Below are positions 51,980-63,433 of a stretch of DNA of 64,000 nucleotides, piece after piece (position 1 is the stretch's first letter; each line of letters begins with the position of its first letter). The position numbers and the translations under genes are program-made. The notes below the pieces were generated by a model. It saw nothing but the letters and a program-made list of their open reading frames with translations, was not told the DNA's origin and searched no databases. Source of the DNA: Aplectana chamaeleonis (taxonomy: Eukaryota; Nematoda; Chromadorea; Rhabditida; Cosmocercidae); the NCBI GenBank assembly GCA_029168955.1, contig JAPDOI010000121.1:1632044-1696043 (forward strand), read 5' to 3'.

Positions 51980-52927
51980 TTAAAGGCCGTGTTCACGATG
52001 ATTTTTGTTCCGGAGTTTCTCACTTAGCACACTCCGTTGGCCACCAAGTGTTACCACAGTTACAAGGCAATGGCGAAAGCGACTTTTTTCGGTGACATTA
52101 ACAGGCCTGGACTATTCGTCCGGTTGGATGAACATGTTCTCGATGGTGGTGAATGGTGAAAAAGCGGTCAATCGAAAATAGAAAAATAGTTAATGCAAAA
52201 TGGTGTTAGTTAGGGTCCGAAGCGAAGAACGGGGCCAGAGACAGAGTAGAGAATCTTGAAAGATCGGTTCACAAAAGCTTTCGTGGTCACAAGAGGCAGC
52301 TCCACTCAAAGTACAAAGGCGGGGTGAGAGTACAGGCTTTCGTGTACCTCTGGTGCGTCCCAATTTTTCCGTCATTTCAGGTCTACCCGGGAGCCAGCCA
52401 ATCATCTATTAGATGACACCTGATTTCAAGATTTTCGCGATAAAAGAGTTTCCGAGTTTCTACCGAAATTCGAAAGGTTAGGGGCCTATGGCAACAGCAA
52501 TGTCGAAAAAACGGATGAAAATGAGCCCCGAGTAGGCCTACAGTTAGGTCCGTGGCTTGCCTCCTCAACAAAAAAAAACACTTAAATCTCCCCCGCGGCT
52601 GGCGGTATGGTAAGCTTATCAGCTGCGCTCTTGTCTTGGCCTAAATCGATTAGCAAGCCGGCGCACGCGACCGCCTAGGGGAGATTCAAATGTTTTTTCC
52701 TGAGGAGGTAAGCCACGAATTCACCCCATTGAAAATTAGTTTTCTTCTCTGAGTCGATTTTTCAGTTGCTCGTTTCGATCAGTGGCCGTTGAGGGGAGTG
52801 GGCGAAGAGTGCGCTTATATGGAACAATTTTTTTAGTTTTTTGCACTTTGCTGCAGCCACAAACCCCGCACATTTCGATTTCCGGTGAAGACTCGAAGAC
52901 GGTTTCCATCGTGGGCACTGCCTTTAA
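51980..52927. mobile_element. TTAA-flanked element with internal insertion (P3)
   Basis: TTAAAGGCCGTGTTCACGAT at the left and ATCGTGGGCACTGCCTTTAA at the right. The left 450 bp resemble the 492-bp elements at 20.8-21.8 kb; a hairpin insertion occupies 52551-52717. Confidence 0.65.
52551..52717. repeat. Inverted-repeat insertion, CGTGGCTTGCCTCCTCA
   Basis: CGTGGCTTGCCTCCTCA and TGAGGAGGTAAGCCACG bound 167 bp, continuing inward through A-rich/T-rich and ATCTCCCC/GGGGAGAT arms. Confidence 0.65.
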
Positions 52928-53102
52928 ACAGCGCCGCAAGCGCGGTTCACAACTTCGCCATATGAGATCAGGCCTCAGCAGCAATAATGTTTGAGCAATG
53001 CTGGTTGGAGCTGCGTGGCCTGTGTAAAGGTAATGGATATTTCCCCAATTAAGAACTGTGCCATGTAACGTCGACGTGGGTCCTAGTGAAACCTTGCGTT
53101 CC

Positions 53103-53218
53103 CCATTGAAGGTTAGCGCAAACTCGGTGCACGTGCATATGTTATAGCACATGGCACCGAGTTTGCGCCAACCTTCAATAGGAAACGCAAAGTATTACTA
53201 GGATCCGTGCCGACTGTA
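53103..53218. repeat. Palindromic repeat, GCGCAAACTCGGTGC family
   Basis: TTGAAGGTTAGCGCAAACTC at the left is inverted by GAGTTTGCGCCAACCTTCAA; the segment ends CGTGCCGACTGTA. Related to 42971-43090. Confidence 0.6.
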
Positions 53219-53894
53219 AATCTCGCTCCAAATAGGAGTGAACAATAGCGGCTGTCATAGTTGATTATTGGCCACAAGACGTTCCTTCCACCGGACTGCT
53301 TGACGATGTTAACATTGCCAAAGAGGGCCATTGGCACAAACGGTGTGAACACCATACTTTGTTCAGGGTGGCGGACGTTTAGGCCGAAATCGGTGTAGAG
53401 ACGCAGAGGAAGCTACTTCGTCTGCTTGTCAATAAATAAGATTATCACACAAACTTGTGGAGGGAAAAACCATAGATGTGACAAATATAACGTCCGGAAC
53501 TGAAAAGTGTACGACATTATCGTTAATTCTCAACATGTAACTAGTTTTCCAGCATCTGTCTTCCCTGTCTGCGCTCTAGCTTTTCGGTCTAAACGTCCCA
53601 CACCCCTTTCTTCACTGAGCATCTTTCTCTGCTTACCACATGTGGTTCTTCAGTTTTTCTGACCTGAGTGCTACGGTCGGGGCTAAATCTGTTTTTTCTC
53701 AGACATTGGGATTGGCGGACCGCCGGCATTTGCATGGCGAGCAAAAACCATTCCCGGTGTCGGACAGTCATTAGCCGGCGGTCCGCCAAAACCCTGCCAG
53801 CGGTCCGCCAGGACGTTGGCTAATACCTGGCAGCTCGCTGTTGAGCAATCATTTGCCAGCGGTCCGCCAGTCTCTTGGCAGACCGATGGGTCGA
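53219..53894. other. Intergenic, nothing recognised
   Basis: From about 53715 the words GGCGGACCGCCGG and GCCAGCGGTCCGCCAG recur but do not form a regular array. Confidence 0.4.
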
Positions 53895-53964
53895 GGTGGG
53901 TCCCTCACCGCAGATCGTTGCGTAGGAGATCGCCTACGCAACGGTCTGAGGTGGGGGACCCACC
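53895..53964. repeat. Strong hairpin
   Basis: GGTGGGTCCCTCACCGCAGA...TTGCGTAGG is inverted with few mismatches by CCTACGCAACGGTCTGAGGT...GGGACCCACC around a 6-nt loop. Confidence 0.7.
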
Positions 53965-54304
53965 CCACCTCCCCCCCTAGCCGTGGGGACTTGCCCCTCA
54001 GCTGCCAAAAATATGCTAGCCTCTGTAGAGTGATTTCAGGTCACCCTCGAGGGCCGGCATCAAAGTGCCGAGTGAACACTTATTCGACTGAATCGCCTTA
54101 TATACCGGCTGGGCTTATCAATGAAGTCAGATATCAAACTATAACATGTTGAAACGTGAGTAGTCATCAGTTTTCTCAAGTGACAGTCATGTGACGACTC
54201 AGCGCCAAGCGAAGACCGCTGGGCGGTTATGCGCCAGCCAAGTGCCGATTGGTGGATCACTGCGTTTTTATGCGCTTGGTAATTTCGAGGTTTGATTGCC
54301 CTTG

Positions 54305-54610
54305 CCAGCTGAATGCGAGTTATCACGCAGCTTTCAGGCAGCTGGCACATTTTCGCCAGCGCTCCGCCGCAAGCTCTAATTAAGATGCCAAGGATGAGCC
54401 AGCTGTCGGCCTCGCAATTACCAATTGCCAGCTGAATGCCAGTTATCACGCAGCTTTCAGGCAGCTGGCACATATTCGCCAGCCGTCCGTCGCTAGCTCT
54501 AATTGAGATGCCAAGGATCAGCCAGCTGTCGGCCTCGTGATTGCCATTGGCCAGCTAAATGCCAGCTGTTGAGCAACTGGCGAATTTTCGCCAGCGGTCC
54601 GCTGCTCCCA
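54305..54610. repeat. 123-bp tandem repeat, about 2.5 copies
   Basis: GCCAGCTGAATGC begins units at 54305, 54428 and (as GCCAGCTAAATGCC) 54551. Units contain several overlapping GCCAGC/GCTGGC words such as CAGGCAGCTGGCACAT. Confidence 0.8.
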
Positions 54611-55838
54611 GTGTCTGAGTTGGGTAAGAAACAAGTCAAAGCACATGAAACCTTCGTAAATCACTCGAAGGTGCTCGGAGTCGTACTGCCAAATCCACAC
54701 GGAAGGTCGGTGCACGCTCATTCCTCATTCGAGTGGTGCGAATTTGCGTACGGTTGAGCAAAAAAAAAACGGTTCGCAGCTGAGAAAATGAACACGAGAT
54801 TACCTGAAGCCGGGTTTCAGCTGCTCGCTGCGACAGTGCGAGAGAAAACCGCTCCTTTTCTATCGCGTGCTTGACGAGATTTATGCTTACAAGTCGGAAC
54901 TAAATCCTTAAAGTCTTATTAAAGGTGGCTGTCTACCGAGTTTCATCGATTGGTTTGCTTGGATTATCCAGGAGTATGCACTACGAACAAAATCGCTGCA
55001 GCTGCCAGATCGCTGCAGTCGTCGGTGCCAAGTCGCTGCTACGGAAAACAGCAGCGATGCAGTAAACACCGGGATTGAGATGAAGTTCAGCGGATAGTGC
55101 GATTTTGCTGGATCAATGCACGCAAATGACTGCAATAAGCCAAGACCGTTCCTTAACCGCGTTAAACGAGATTTTCTCAAGATCCTGCAGCACTTCAAAC
55201 GTAAACCAAAATTATCACTGCATATCGTGCCGACTGTATACGTTTGAATGCGCGTTTCTTCTAATATGTAGCGCTCCTTGACGCTTCCCGTCAGGATAGA
55301 TGAATTTTCGAATTTCACATTCCAATTTTCTGTGCAATCTAAGATCTAAATATTCCCAAATGACAAAATGTTTTTGTTCGTCCCCTACCAGCGCACCAGA
55401 TCAGCGACGTGGGCATTGGTGGGGAAGTTCCCCAGAAGAATAAACCTAATTTGGTCGCCATCACCAGGTCGAAGGGAGAATGGTGAGACGTCCCCCTCGA
55501 ATAATCACTACGAAGGACGTTTGAAACAGTTGCTCGAGGGACGAACAAGATAAGTCTCACTCACGGCTAGTCCCTTGGTCCCCCCCCCCTCCGAGCATGA
55601 TGAACGTAAAATCAAAGCCGCAACGTGAACGGTAATGTGCTCAATCTCGAGAAGTTCTCTCACTTCGCTATTTGTGGGTGCAGAGCTGCCTCTCAAGGGC
55701 TGTGTAAGGCGTCTCTTCGCGGATTTCAGAAAAGATAAGAAGCTTCTTAGCGACCCGATGTCAGAGGTCATAATTTTCGCCTCTTATTAAGGAAAGCTAG
55801 CGACAAGAAACAAATTGGCTAGAAACTTTCTGTTAGAC
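54611..55838. other. Intergenic, nothing recognised
   Basis: No gene or element border supported; a TACAGTCGGCAC-type terminus appears inverted near 55230 (GTGCCGACTGTA). Confidence 0.4.
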
Positions 55839-55962
55839 GCTGAGCAGAGTGGCATCGCGGCGCGACAAGGAGGCAGGCTGCCGTATTAATAGATCGCTGC
55901 GATCTATCAATGCGGTGGCGAGCCATTAGGTGGCGCCGCGCCGCGACGCCACTCTGCTCAGC
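55839..55962. repeat. Palindromic MITE-like hairpin
   Basis: GCTGAGCAGAGTGGCATCGC and its near inverse GACGCCACTCTGCTCAGC bound 124 bp with a central palindrome around GATCGCTGCGATC. The GGCGCG core recalls families A and F. Confidence 0.7.
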
Positions 55963-57397
55963 TTCTTAGCCCAATACTTCACAAAAAAAATCGCACACTG
56001 TGACAACACCGTCACTTCAACTTCGTCCGAGGTTGCAAATATTAAACTGAACCATCTGGAGAGACCTATTCCACTTCTCCTAATATGGAAGGAGTACCAC
56101 TATAACGAAAAATCTTCATTCAATTCCCACAATGAGTCAGTGCGGACAAAATCTCTTCTAGGACATCTGTGAGTTCGGAACGTATTCAAGGCATGAACAA
56201 GCACCGGTATTCGTATAACAAGTGAATGAAGGTGAATTTATAAAAATCAATAGAAATACTAAAATACTCTATATCTAAGGGCACTCTGAACACAAAAAAC
56301 ACGAGTAATGGAGGCCAATACTCACAAAAGAACCGTTCACAGAAGTAGATCAATGATCTAAATGCACCGAGAAAGGCACCCATACACTCAGAAAAGACAG
56401 ACATCCACAGAAAGACAGTAATGATATGTAATTCGTTGGGTACGCAAAATGCTACATACCCCGACTCAAAATCGCGTTAAAATACTTAGCCCCCGGTTAG
56501 AAAGATACACAAAAGAGCAACTTATCGGAAATGAACACATCGAACTCATGTAGGAGAACAAAGCATAAAAAATCGAGAGTTAGAAAGAATACCAAATAAA
56601 ATTATGGATCTGGTTCCGATAATGGGGGGGAGGGCAAGAAGGATTTGGCACGAACCTCCAGATTTCGTCCCCCAGTGACCGCAACCCCTTGGAGATTATC
56701 AGGGAGCGTTTGGCACCCAACCCAGTACCTAAAAAGGTCCCAAGACTTCTTTTAGTAGTCAAAATGTGTAGTGTTGCACCCTACACCACCCCGTTATCGG
56801 ATCTATTACCCAAAATTATTATTACTGCGCAAGAATTCAGCAATGATATGCAACTTTGCAAACTTTTGAGTTCTCATAGAGAGAAGAAATTTAAAAGGTC
56901 TTTCATGACTTGTACACAAAACTATACAACAAGAGCAGCATCTCAGATCAATTTGACTTCAGTGTGATATGCAACAAACCATGTAGAAAACAGTGCAAAT
57001 GTCTCAGACGTGCTTTGCTAATCAGGTAGACAATTCTCTAAAGGAAACTATAGGGAAGGAATATCGCTGAAACATGAATGACAAGAGTCAAATTCACCTT
57101 ACGACAGAAATAACCCCTAAATGTTTATGGGGAGGCAGAAACATACAGCCACTTCCTAGCGGAATTCCACTGGATTATGACCAACATAAGAAAAGGGGCT
57201 CTCTCACTATCAGAATGTCATGAAATTTCTAAAATTCTCGAATCATCTTACACTTTTATTTATTAACCCAGTACCCGATGATATTTTCCAGCACCAAATA
57301 GAAATTTGATTCCCGTACATATTGCTTTCGAAAATTCGTGTTGGGAGGGACTGTGGTGTGTTATGAGTCTCTCTTGCTCTTAGGCACCCATCATACC
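55963..57397. other. Intergenic, nothing recognised
   Basis: AT-rich; no exon, RNA gene or repeat border supported. Confidence 0.4.
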
Positions 57398-57962
57398 TTA
57401 AAGGCAGCGTCCGCGCAGAAAACCACATCTGTGTTTTTCTTCTCAATCCAATGTATGAACCAAAGTGGAGATAGTTGGCGAAGCTTGAGGTCTCAATGTT
57501 GCGTATTCATAATGCTATAGGCTCGTGAAAATCGCTCCGTGGTCTGAAAAGGCGTTTTCCGGTCGATCATCTAACACGAGGAACAGAAACCCCACGACGT
57601 CTTCGGCCGCCGTGGAAATCCAATTTTCTAAATTCTTTATTCCGAAGAATCTTCGGAGTTAAGACGTGGATATTGAAAGCCTCCTATTTTTAGATGATCA
57701 TTGACAGCAAAAAGGAAAGGAATTCAGGAACCCAGAAATAAGGGGCTAAACCAATTCAGCTGTTCAAATTTTCGATATTTGTGTAATACACAAGACACAC
57801 CGGACAGACGTGAGAAAAAGGAGGCTGAATGCTGCGAGATTTTCAAACGAGTTTTTCTCAAACTTGAGTGTTTTGGGTGGTTTCTTCATGATATATGACA
57901 ACCTGGTGTTTACCTGCGCAAAATTGTGAAAAAATAAACACGGTTTTGTACGCTGCCTTTAA
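57398..57962. mobile_element. TTAA-flanked element (P7, 565 bp)
   Basis: TTAAAGGCAGCGTCCGCGCA at the left and ACGGTTTTGTACGCTGCCTTTAA-type end at the right; TTAA at 57398 and 57959. Confidence 0.7.
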
Positions 57963-59061
57963 AAAGAATTGTCCGGAAGATTTGGAGAGCAAACCTGCAA
58001 CCCTACTTTAAATCAACACTACATATACTATGCTATGAAGTTAAGAAATCTACACTGATCTAGGAGCTTGTACGTGCATAAAAGGGAACGGTCAATCTTG
58101 GAGAACCATTCAGTTTCAAAAAGACTACGATCAAGAAAATCCGGCCTATCAATCACGAAAACCACACATCCAGACAACTAGTTGGAACGACGCATGTCGA
58201 CGGCATCAATTCCTGGATACACATTGGCTACACGACGACGATTTGTTCCCGGTGATGCGCGTAAACTGCAATGAAGTTCGACTAGAAAAAACACTCAAAT
58301 TTTCAAATTACATGGAGAAAAACGGAGCTGGGGCACATTTGCTAAGGGAATCGACAACTCCTAGTGCACACTTTCCGTTATTTGTGACAGCTACATTGAG
58401 TTTCGATAGATATGGATGACACAGGCTATGTCGGGTCGTTCGTCGTGGAAAGTATGAACAAGGTCAGAATTGTTTGAATGCACGCATTCACGGAGGTGTG
58501 CATTGATCAGCAGTAAAAGATCGTCGAGGAACCGTCCCGATTCGACATTTTTATTTTTGGGCTAAAACTCACAGCGAAATGCAAAAATGATCTGAAAGTA
58601 GCCCCATATTCTCTCACTTGACGCATTCCCATGTTACTGCTTCATCATCGATCCACTACTCTCATACACATTGAATAAAGTGAAGCTGACCGTCGCCTCA
58701 GACCTCAGCGGAGCTACGACTCCTCTCTCTGACAAGGGAAGTATACAAAGCGTAGCTCGGATCTGCGGAAACGAATTGTATTGTCAGTATATCTTGAGCT
58801 TCTATAGTAAAACTTCGCAGTACCCCGTCCCTAGCAGCTGGTTCCAGAAAGTTATGAGCGTTTTCAAAGTTTCCCGAAAATGTAATCATCAGAAATTTTT
58901 CGGTATTTGAAAAAATTCGGATTTCCCTTAAACTTGTACGTCGGGGTAATCTGGGATGCTGAAAACGAATCTGGGGTCCGCTGGTGGAATTCTGAAATTT
59001 TCTGTAGGTTACGGTAGGTAATATGCCACTTGGAGGGGGGGGGGCAAAACCTACCTTAATA
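57963..59061. other. Intergenic with a dispersed repeat
   Basis: About 58735-58860 repeats the 48.8-48.9 kb sequence (GAAGTATACAAAGCGTAGCT). Otherwise nothing recognised. Confidence 0.4.
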
Positions 59062-59949
59062 CCAGGTTGTCCAATAACTCTTGTCCGAAAATTTCACCAT
59101 TTTAAATTTTTTTTCAACTTTATTGAAAAACAAGTCTTATCAACAATATAATCACCACAGTTATCCACAACGTGGCCCATCGATTGGGCAGGTAGCCGAT
59201 GCCCTTCGCCCAGAATTCCGGGGGCTGCGACTCGAAGAAGTCCGCGATGTCGGATTTGAGGTTGTCGTAGTTGCTGAATTTTCTTCCGGCCAAATAGTGC
59301 TTCATCGGGCGGAACAAGTTCTAGTCGGAGGGGCGAGGTCCGGGGAATACGGCGGATGGGCAACCGTCTCCCAGCCGAGCGTCGCCAACTTCTGCTGGGT
59401 CTCCTTCGCCACGTGGGGGCGCGCGTTTTCGTGCAGCAGGTGGACCGCGGCCCGTCGGGGACGCTTTTCTCGGATGGCGGCGGCTAGTTTCTCGAGCTGA
59501 TCGGTGTAGATGGAGGCGGTGACCGTCCTGCCTTGCGGGAGCAGCTAGAAGTACAGCATGCCCTTGGTGTCCCACCAGCAGCAGAGCATGATCTTCAGCG
59601 GGTGCAGGTCGGCTTTCGGCGTCGTCGGCGGCTCTTCTCCGCGCGGGATCCAGACGGCACGGCGGGCGACGTTGTCGTAGAGGACCCAGCTCTCATCCCC
59701 AGTGACCAGGTCCTCGGTGCCCGTGTCGTTGCCCAGCAGCCACTCGTAGTACACGAACGTACGAATTCGACCTTGGTCCATTTTAGCTTGTACTGGTAGC
59801 TAGACGCGGCGACTGCGCCTTATATACCCCTAGCGTAGAACTTTGGAGAACATTCTAGAAGGTTCTTACACTTGCCTGATATTATAACACTTCTAAGGAA
59901 AATTATAGAATTTTGAAAATTTTCGGACAAGAATTATTGGACAACCTGG
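59062..59949 (-). mobile_element. mariner element with intact ends, 888 bp
   Basis: CCAGGTTGTCCAATAACTCT at the left and its near-exact inverse at the right (ending TTATTGGACAACCTGG), each about 31 bp, flanked by TA at 59060-59061 and 59950-59951. The terminal inverted repeats continue as TGTCCGAAAATTT. Full mariners are about 1.3 kb, so roughly 0.4 kb is missing. Confidence 0.9.
59097..59781 (-). pseudogene. Broken mariner transposase with N-terminal deletion
   Basis: From 59781 the frame reads an N-terminal mariner-like start (QGRIRTFVYYEWLLGND), then jumps directly to the catalytic block LVTGDESWVLYDN, so most of the paired helix-turn-helix region is deleted in frame. It continues IMLCCWWDTKGMLYF to a TAG (about 59547). 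Downstream, ASIYTDQLEKLAAAIREKRP, HENARPHVAKETQQKL (second catalytic Asp region lies just before) and WETVAHPPYSPDLAP follow, then a shift at the third catalytic Asp. HYLAGRKFSNYDNLKSDIAD and YLPNRWA are in a new frame, and VVDNCGDYIVD in yet another. At least one stop and two shifts: no active enzyme. The region is notably richer in GC than its surroundings. Confidence 0.85.
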
Positions 59950-60699
59950 TAGTTCGAAAATCGGCATCACCCCCCGAATAACCCGCGCATGCAAATTTTG
60001 AGTCAAATCTGAGACTTTTATCAAAGTACAGTATACCCATAGCAATCTGTCGAAAATCGACACACGGACCTCAGATTCGTGTTTTGAACATCAAATTACC
60101 CTCATAGAATGATTTTTAGACACATCTGTAGAAGAAATCCGGAAATCTCGAAAGTGGCAGTTTGCCCTGAAAATTTCCTCCGCTGGAATGCTTCGGGCGA
60201 ATAAAGCTGAAAACTTTTGAAAATCGACAAATGCACCTTTGTGATCAGCGCCCCCCCCCCCAAAAAAAAGACCCTGGGCGAATTTCAAGTCAAATCTGGA
60301 ACATTTTTCTGTAGCGCTTTCAGAACCCCTAAATAATCGCTCCCGCCGCGAAGCGGCGGCAGAGGTTTGGTTTTGGTCGGGACTTGTGATCACTTAGATT
60401 TTGGTAAAGTAGTTAATAAAACCTGTAAAACAAAATTTCTAGAGACTTCTTTCTGGATATAGGTGAGAGAGTCCAGAGGACACCCGCTGACAAAATTTGA
60501 GCCAAATCGATTCAAAAATAACAAAGTTAGATCGGCGTAAGATTAGCTAAAATTCGTGTTGTGCGCCTGTAACGCGTCTCACGTTCCTCGTTCCTGGCAT
60601 CACGCACCCTTAGTAGTAGGCACTGCGATCAGTTGGGGAGGCAGGTAAGTTGGTATGTGGACAGGCTGATGAGTAGGTAGACAAAGAGTACTTACTGTT
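59950..60699. other. Intergenic, nothing recognised
   Basis: Contains a C run near 60248 and the short GC stem GCCGCGAAGCGGCGGC near 60344; no gene. Confidence 0.4.
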
Positions 60700-62795
60700 T
60701 AACATTAACTACTTTACTTCTTACTGCTTATCATATCAAGTGATATTATCAGCTGGTAGACCAAATCGCTAAAACACGTCGTAGGCTGTACTTTTCGATG
60801 GGAAGGGACAGGGGAAGTGAATAACGAGTTTGTTACTTACTGTTTCACATTAACTTCTTTACTTCTTACTGCTTATCATATCAAGTGATATTATCAGTTG
60901 GTAGATGAAATCGCTAAACCACGTTGTAGGCTGTACTTTTCGATGGGAAGGGACAAGGAAAGTGACTAACAAGTTTGTTACTTACTGTTTCACAACAACT
61001 ACTTTACTTCTTACTGCTTATCATATCATGTGATATTATCAGTTGGTAGATCAAATCGCTAAAGCACGTTGTAGGCTGTACTTTTCGATGGGAAGGGACA
61101 GGGAAAGTGAATAACGAGTTTGTTACTTACTGTTTCACAATAACTACTTTACTTCTTACTGCTTATCATATCAAGTGATATTATCAGTTGGTAGATGAAA
61201 TCGCTAAACCACGTTGTAGGCTGTACTTTTCGATGGGAAGGGACAAGGAAAGTGACTAACAAGTTTGTTACCTACTGTTTCACAACAACTACTTTACTTC
61301 TTACTGCTTATCATATCATGTGATATTATCAGTTGGTAGATCAAATCGCTAAAGCACGTTGTAGGCTGTACTTTTCGATGGGAAGGGACAGGGAAAGTGA
61401 ATAACGAGTTTGTTACTTACTGTTTCACATTAACTACTTTACTTCTTACTGCATATCATATCAAGTGATATTATCAGTTGGTAGATGAAATCGCTAAACC
61501 ACGTTGTAGGCTGTACTTTTCGATGGGAAGGGACAAGGAAAGTGGGACTAACAAGTGTTGTTACTTACTGTTTTCCACAACAACTACTTTATTTCTTACT
61601 GCTTATCATATCAAGTGATATTATCAGTTGGTAGATCAAATCGCTAAAACACGTTGTGGTAAGCTGTACTTTTCGATGGGAAGGGATAAAGGAAAGATCT
61701 AACAAGTTTGTTACTTACTGTTTCACATTAATCCATTTACTACTTACTGCATATTCGTATTTATGATATTATCAGTTGGTAGACCAAATCGCTAAAACAC
61801 GTTGTAGGTCAAAATTTTTGATGAGAAGGACAGGGTAAGCGGTAATTAACATAAGTGTTACTTACTGTTTCATACATTAACTTCTTTTTACTTCTTACTG
61901 CTTATCATATCAAGTGATATTATCAGTTGGTAGATGAACAAGTTAAACCACGTTGTAGGCTGTGCGCACTTTTCGATGGGAAGGGACAGGGAAAAGTGAA
62001 TAACGAGTTTGTTACTTACTGTTTCACATTAACTTACTACTTACTCTACCGCTTATCATATCAAGTAGATATTATCAGTTGGTAGATGAAATCGCTAAAC
62101 CACGTTGTAGGCTGTACTCTTTCTGATGGGAAGGGACAAGGAAAGTGACTAACAAGTTTGTTACTTACTGTTTCACATTAACTACTTTACTTCTTACTTG
62201 CATATCATATCAAGTGATATTACTTCAGTTGGTAGACCAAATCGCTAAAACACGTTGCTGTAGGCTGTACTTTTTGACGGGAAGGACAGGGAAAGTGAAT
62301 AAACGAGTTTGTTACTTACTGTTTCACATTAATCATGCAAAATATTTGAAAATGCTTACTGCTTATCATTTATCATGCTGATAATTATCAGTTGGTAAGA
62401 TGAAATCGCTAAACCACGTTATGTAGCTGCATGTACTCTTTCGGATGGGAAGGGACAAGGAAAGTGACTCAATAAGTTTGTTAGCTTACTTATTTCACAT
62501 TAACTTTTTACTTCTTACTGCTTACTTACATCAAGTGTCATATTACTCAGTTGGTAGATGAAATCGCTTAAACCACGTTGTAGGCTGTACTTTCACGATT
62601 AGAAGGGCGATTGGCGAAAGTGACTAACAAGTTTGTTACATTACCTTTTGTTTAACATTCTTAACTACTTTACTTTCTTACTGTTTATCATATCAAGTGA
62701 TATTATCAGTTGATAGATCAAATCGCTTAAAACACGTTGTAAAGCTGTCACTTTTCCGTAGGGAAGGGACAGGGGAAGGGACTAACAAGTTTAGT
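60700..62795. repeat. 145-bp satellite array, about 14 copies
   Basis: The unit contains TTTGTTACTTACTGTTTCAC, TTATCATATCAAGTGATATT, ATCAGTTGGTAGATGAAATC and TAGGCTGTACTTTTCGATGG. Spacing of TGTTACTTAC is 145 bp at 60831, 60976, 61121, 61266 and 61411. The first five or six copies are nearly identical; from about 61550 the copies carry many one- to three-base insertions. Confidence 0.95.
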
Positions 62796-62799
62796 TACT

Positions 62800-63240
62800 T
62801 TTCTGATGACGTCATCAGGATGTCATGCGTGTAAAGTACATATAGGGCAATCTGACGACTTAGTCATATTAGGAGTGTCATCTAAAAGCACAAAGGGCAT
62901 CTGATGATGTCATCAGGGTGTCATCTAAAGTGCACATAGGGCATCTGATTGACGTCAACAGGATGTCAGCGTAAAGTACATAGGGGCATCTGATGACGTC
63001 ATCAGGGCGTCATCCTAAAGTACATAGGGCATCTGATGATCGCCATCGAGCGTCATGCAGAAATTAGCACACAGGGTAATCTGATGACGTGTCATCAGGG
63101 TGTTCATGTAAAAGTACATAGGGCATCTGATGACGTCTCATCATGGGTGTCATCTAAATGCAGGGCATAGTGTAATTACGACGCCATCACGACGTCGTGC
63201 CAAGGTCAGTGCAAGTGCATAAAGCATCTGGTGACGTCAT
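62800..63240. repeat. 43-51-bp satellite with TGACGTCA palindromes
   Basis: About nine units of the type GGGCATCTGATGACGTCATC then AGGGTGTCATCTAAAGTACA. Most contain TGATGACGTCATCA or a damaged form. It follows the 145-bp array directly and shows the same insertion noise. Confidence 0.85.
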
Positions 63241-63433
63241 CAGGATGCCGGTGCGAAATGATAGCGCTTTCATTTGTAGCGTGCAACCAACAAGTTTGCT
63301 GCTTTCTACTGATTATCATAGCAATCCATGCTATTTGAGAAATATCGAAGATTTTTTCAGAGATATTGCTTCTGCAATACTGTAATAAAAAGTGAACAAT
63401 CTCTATCAAAAAGTGGGTCTTCCAAGTGAGAGA

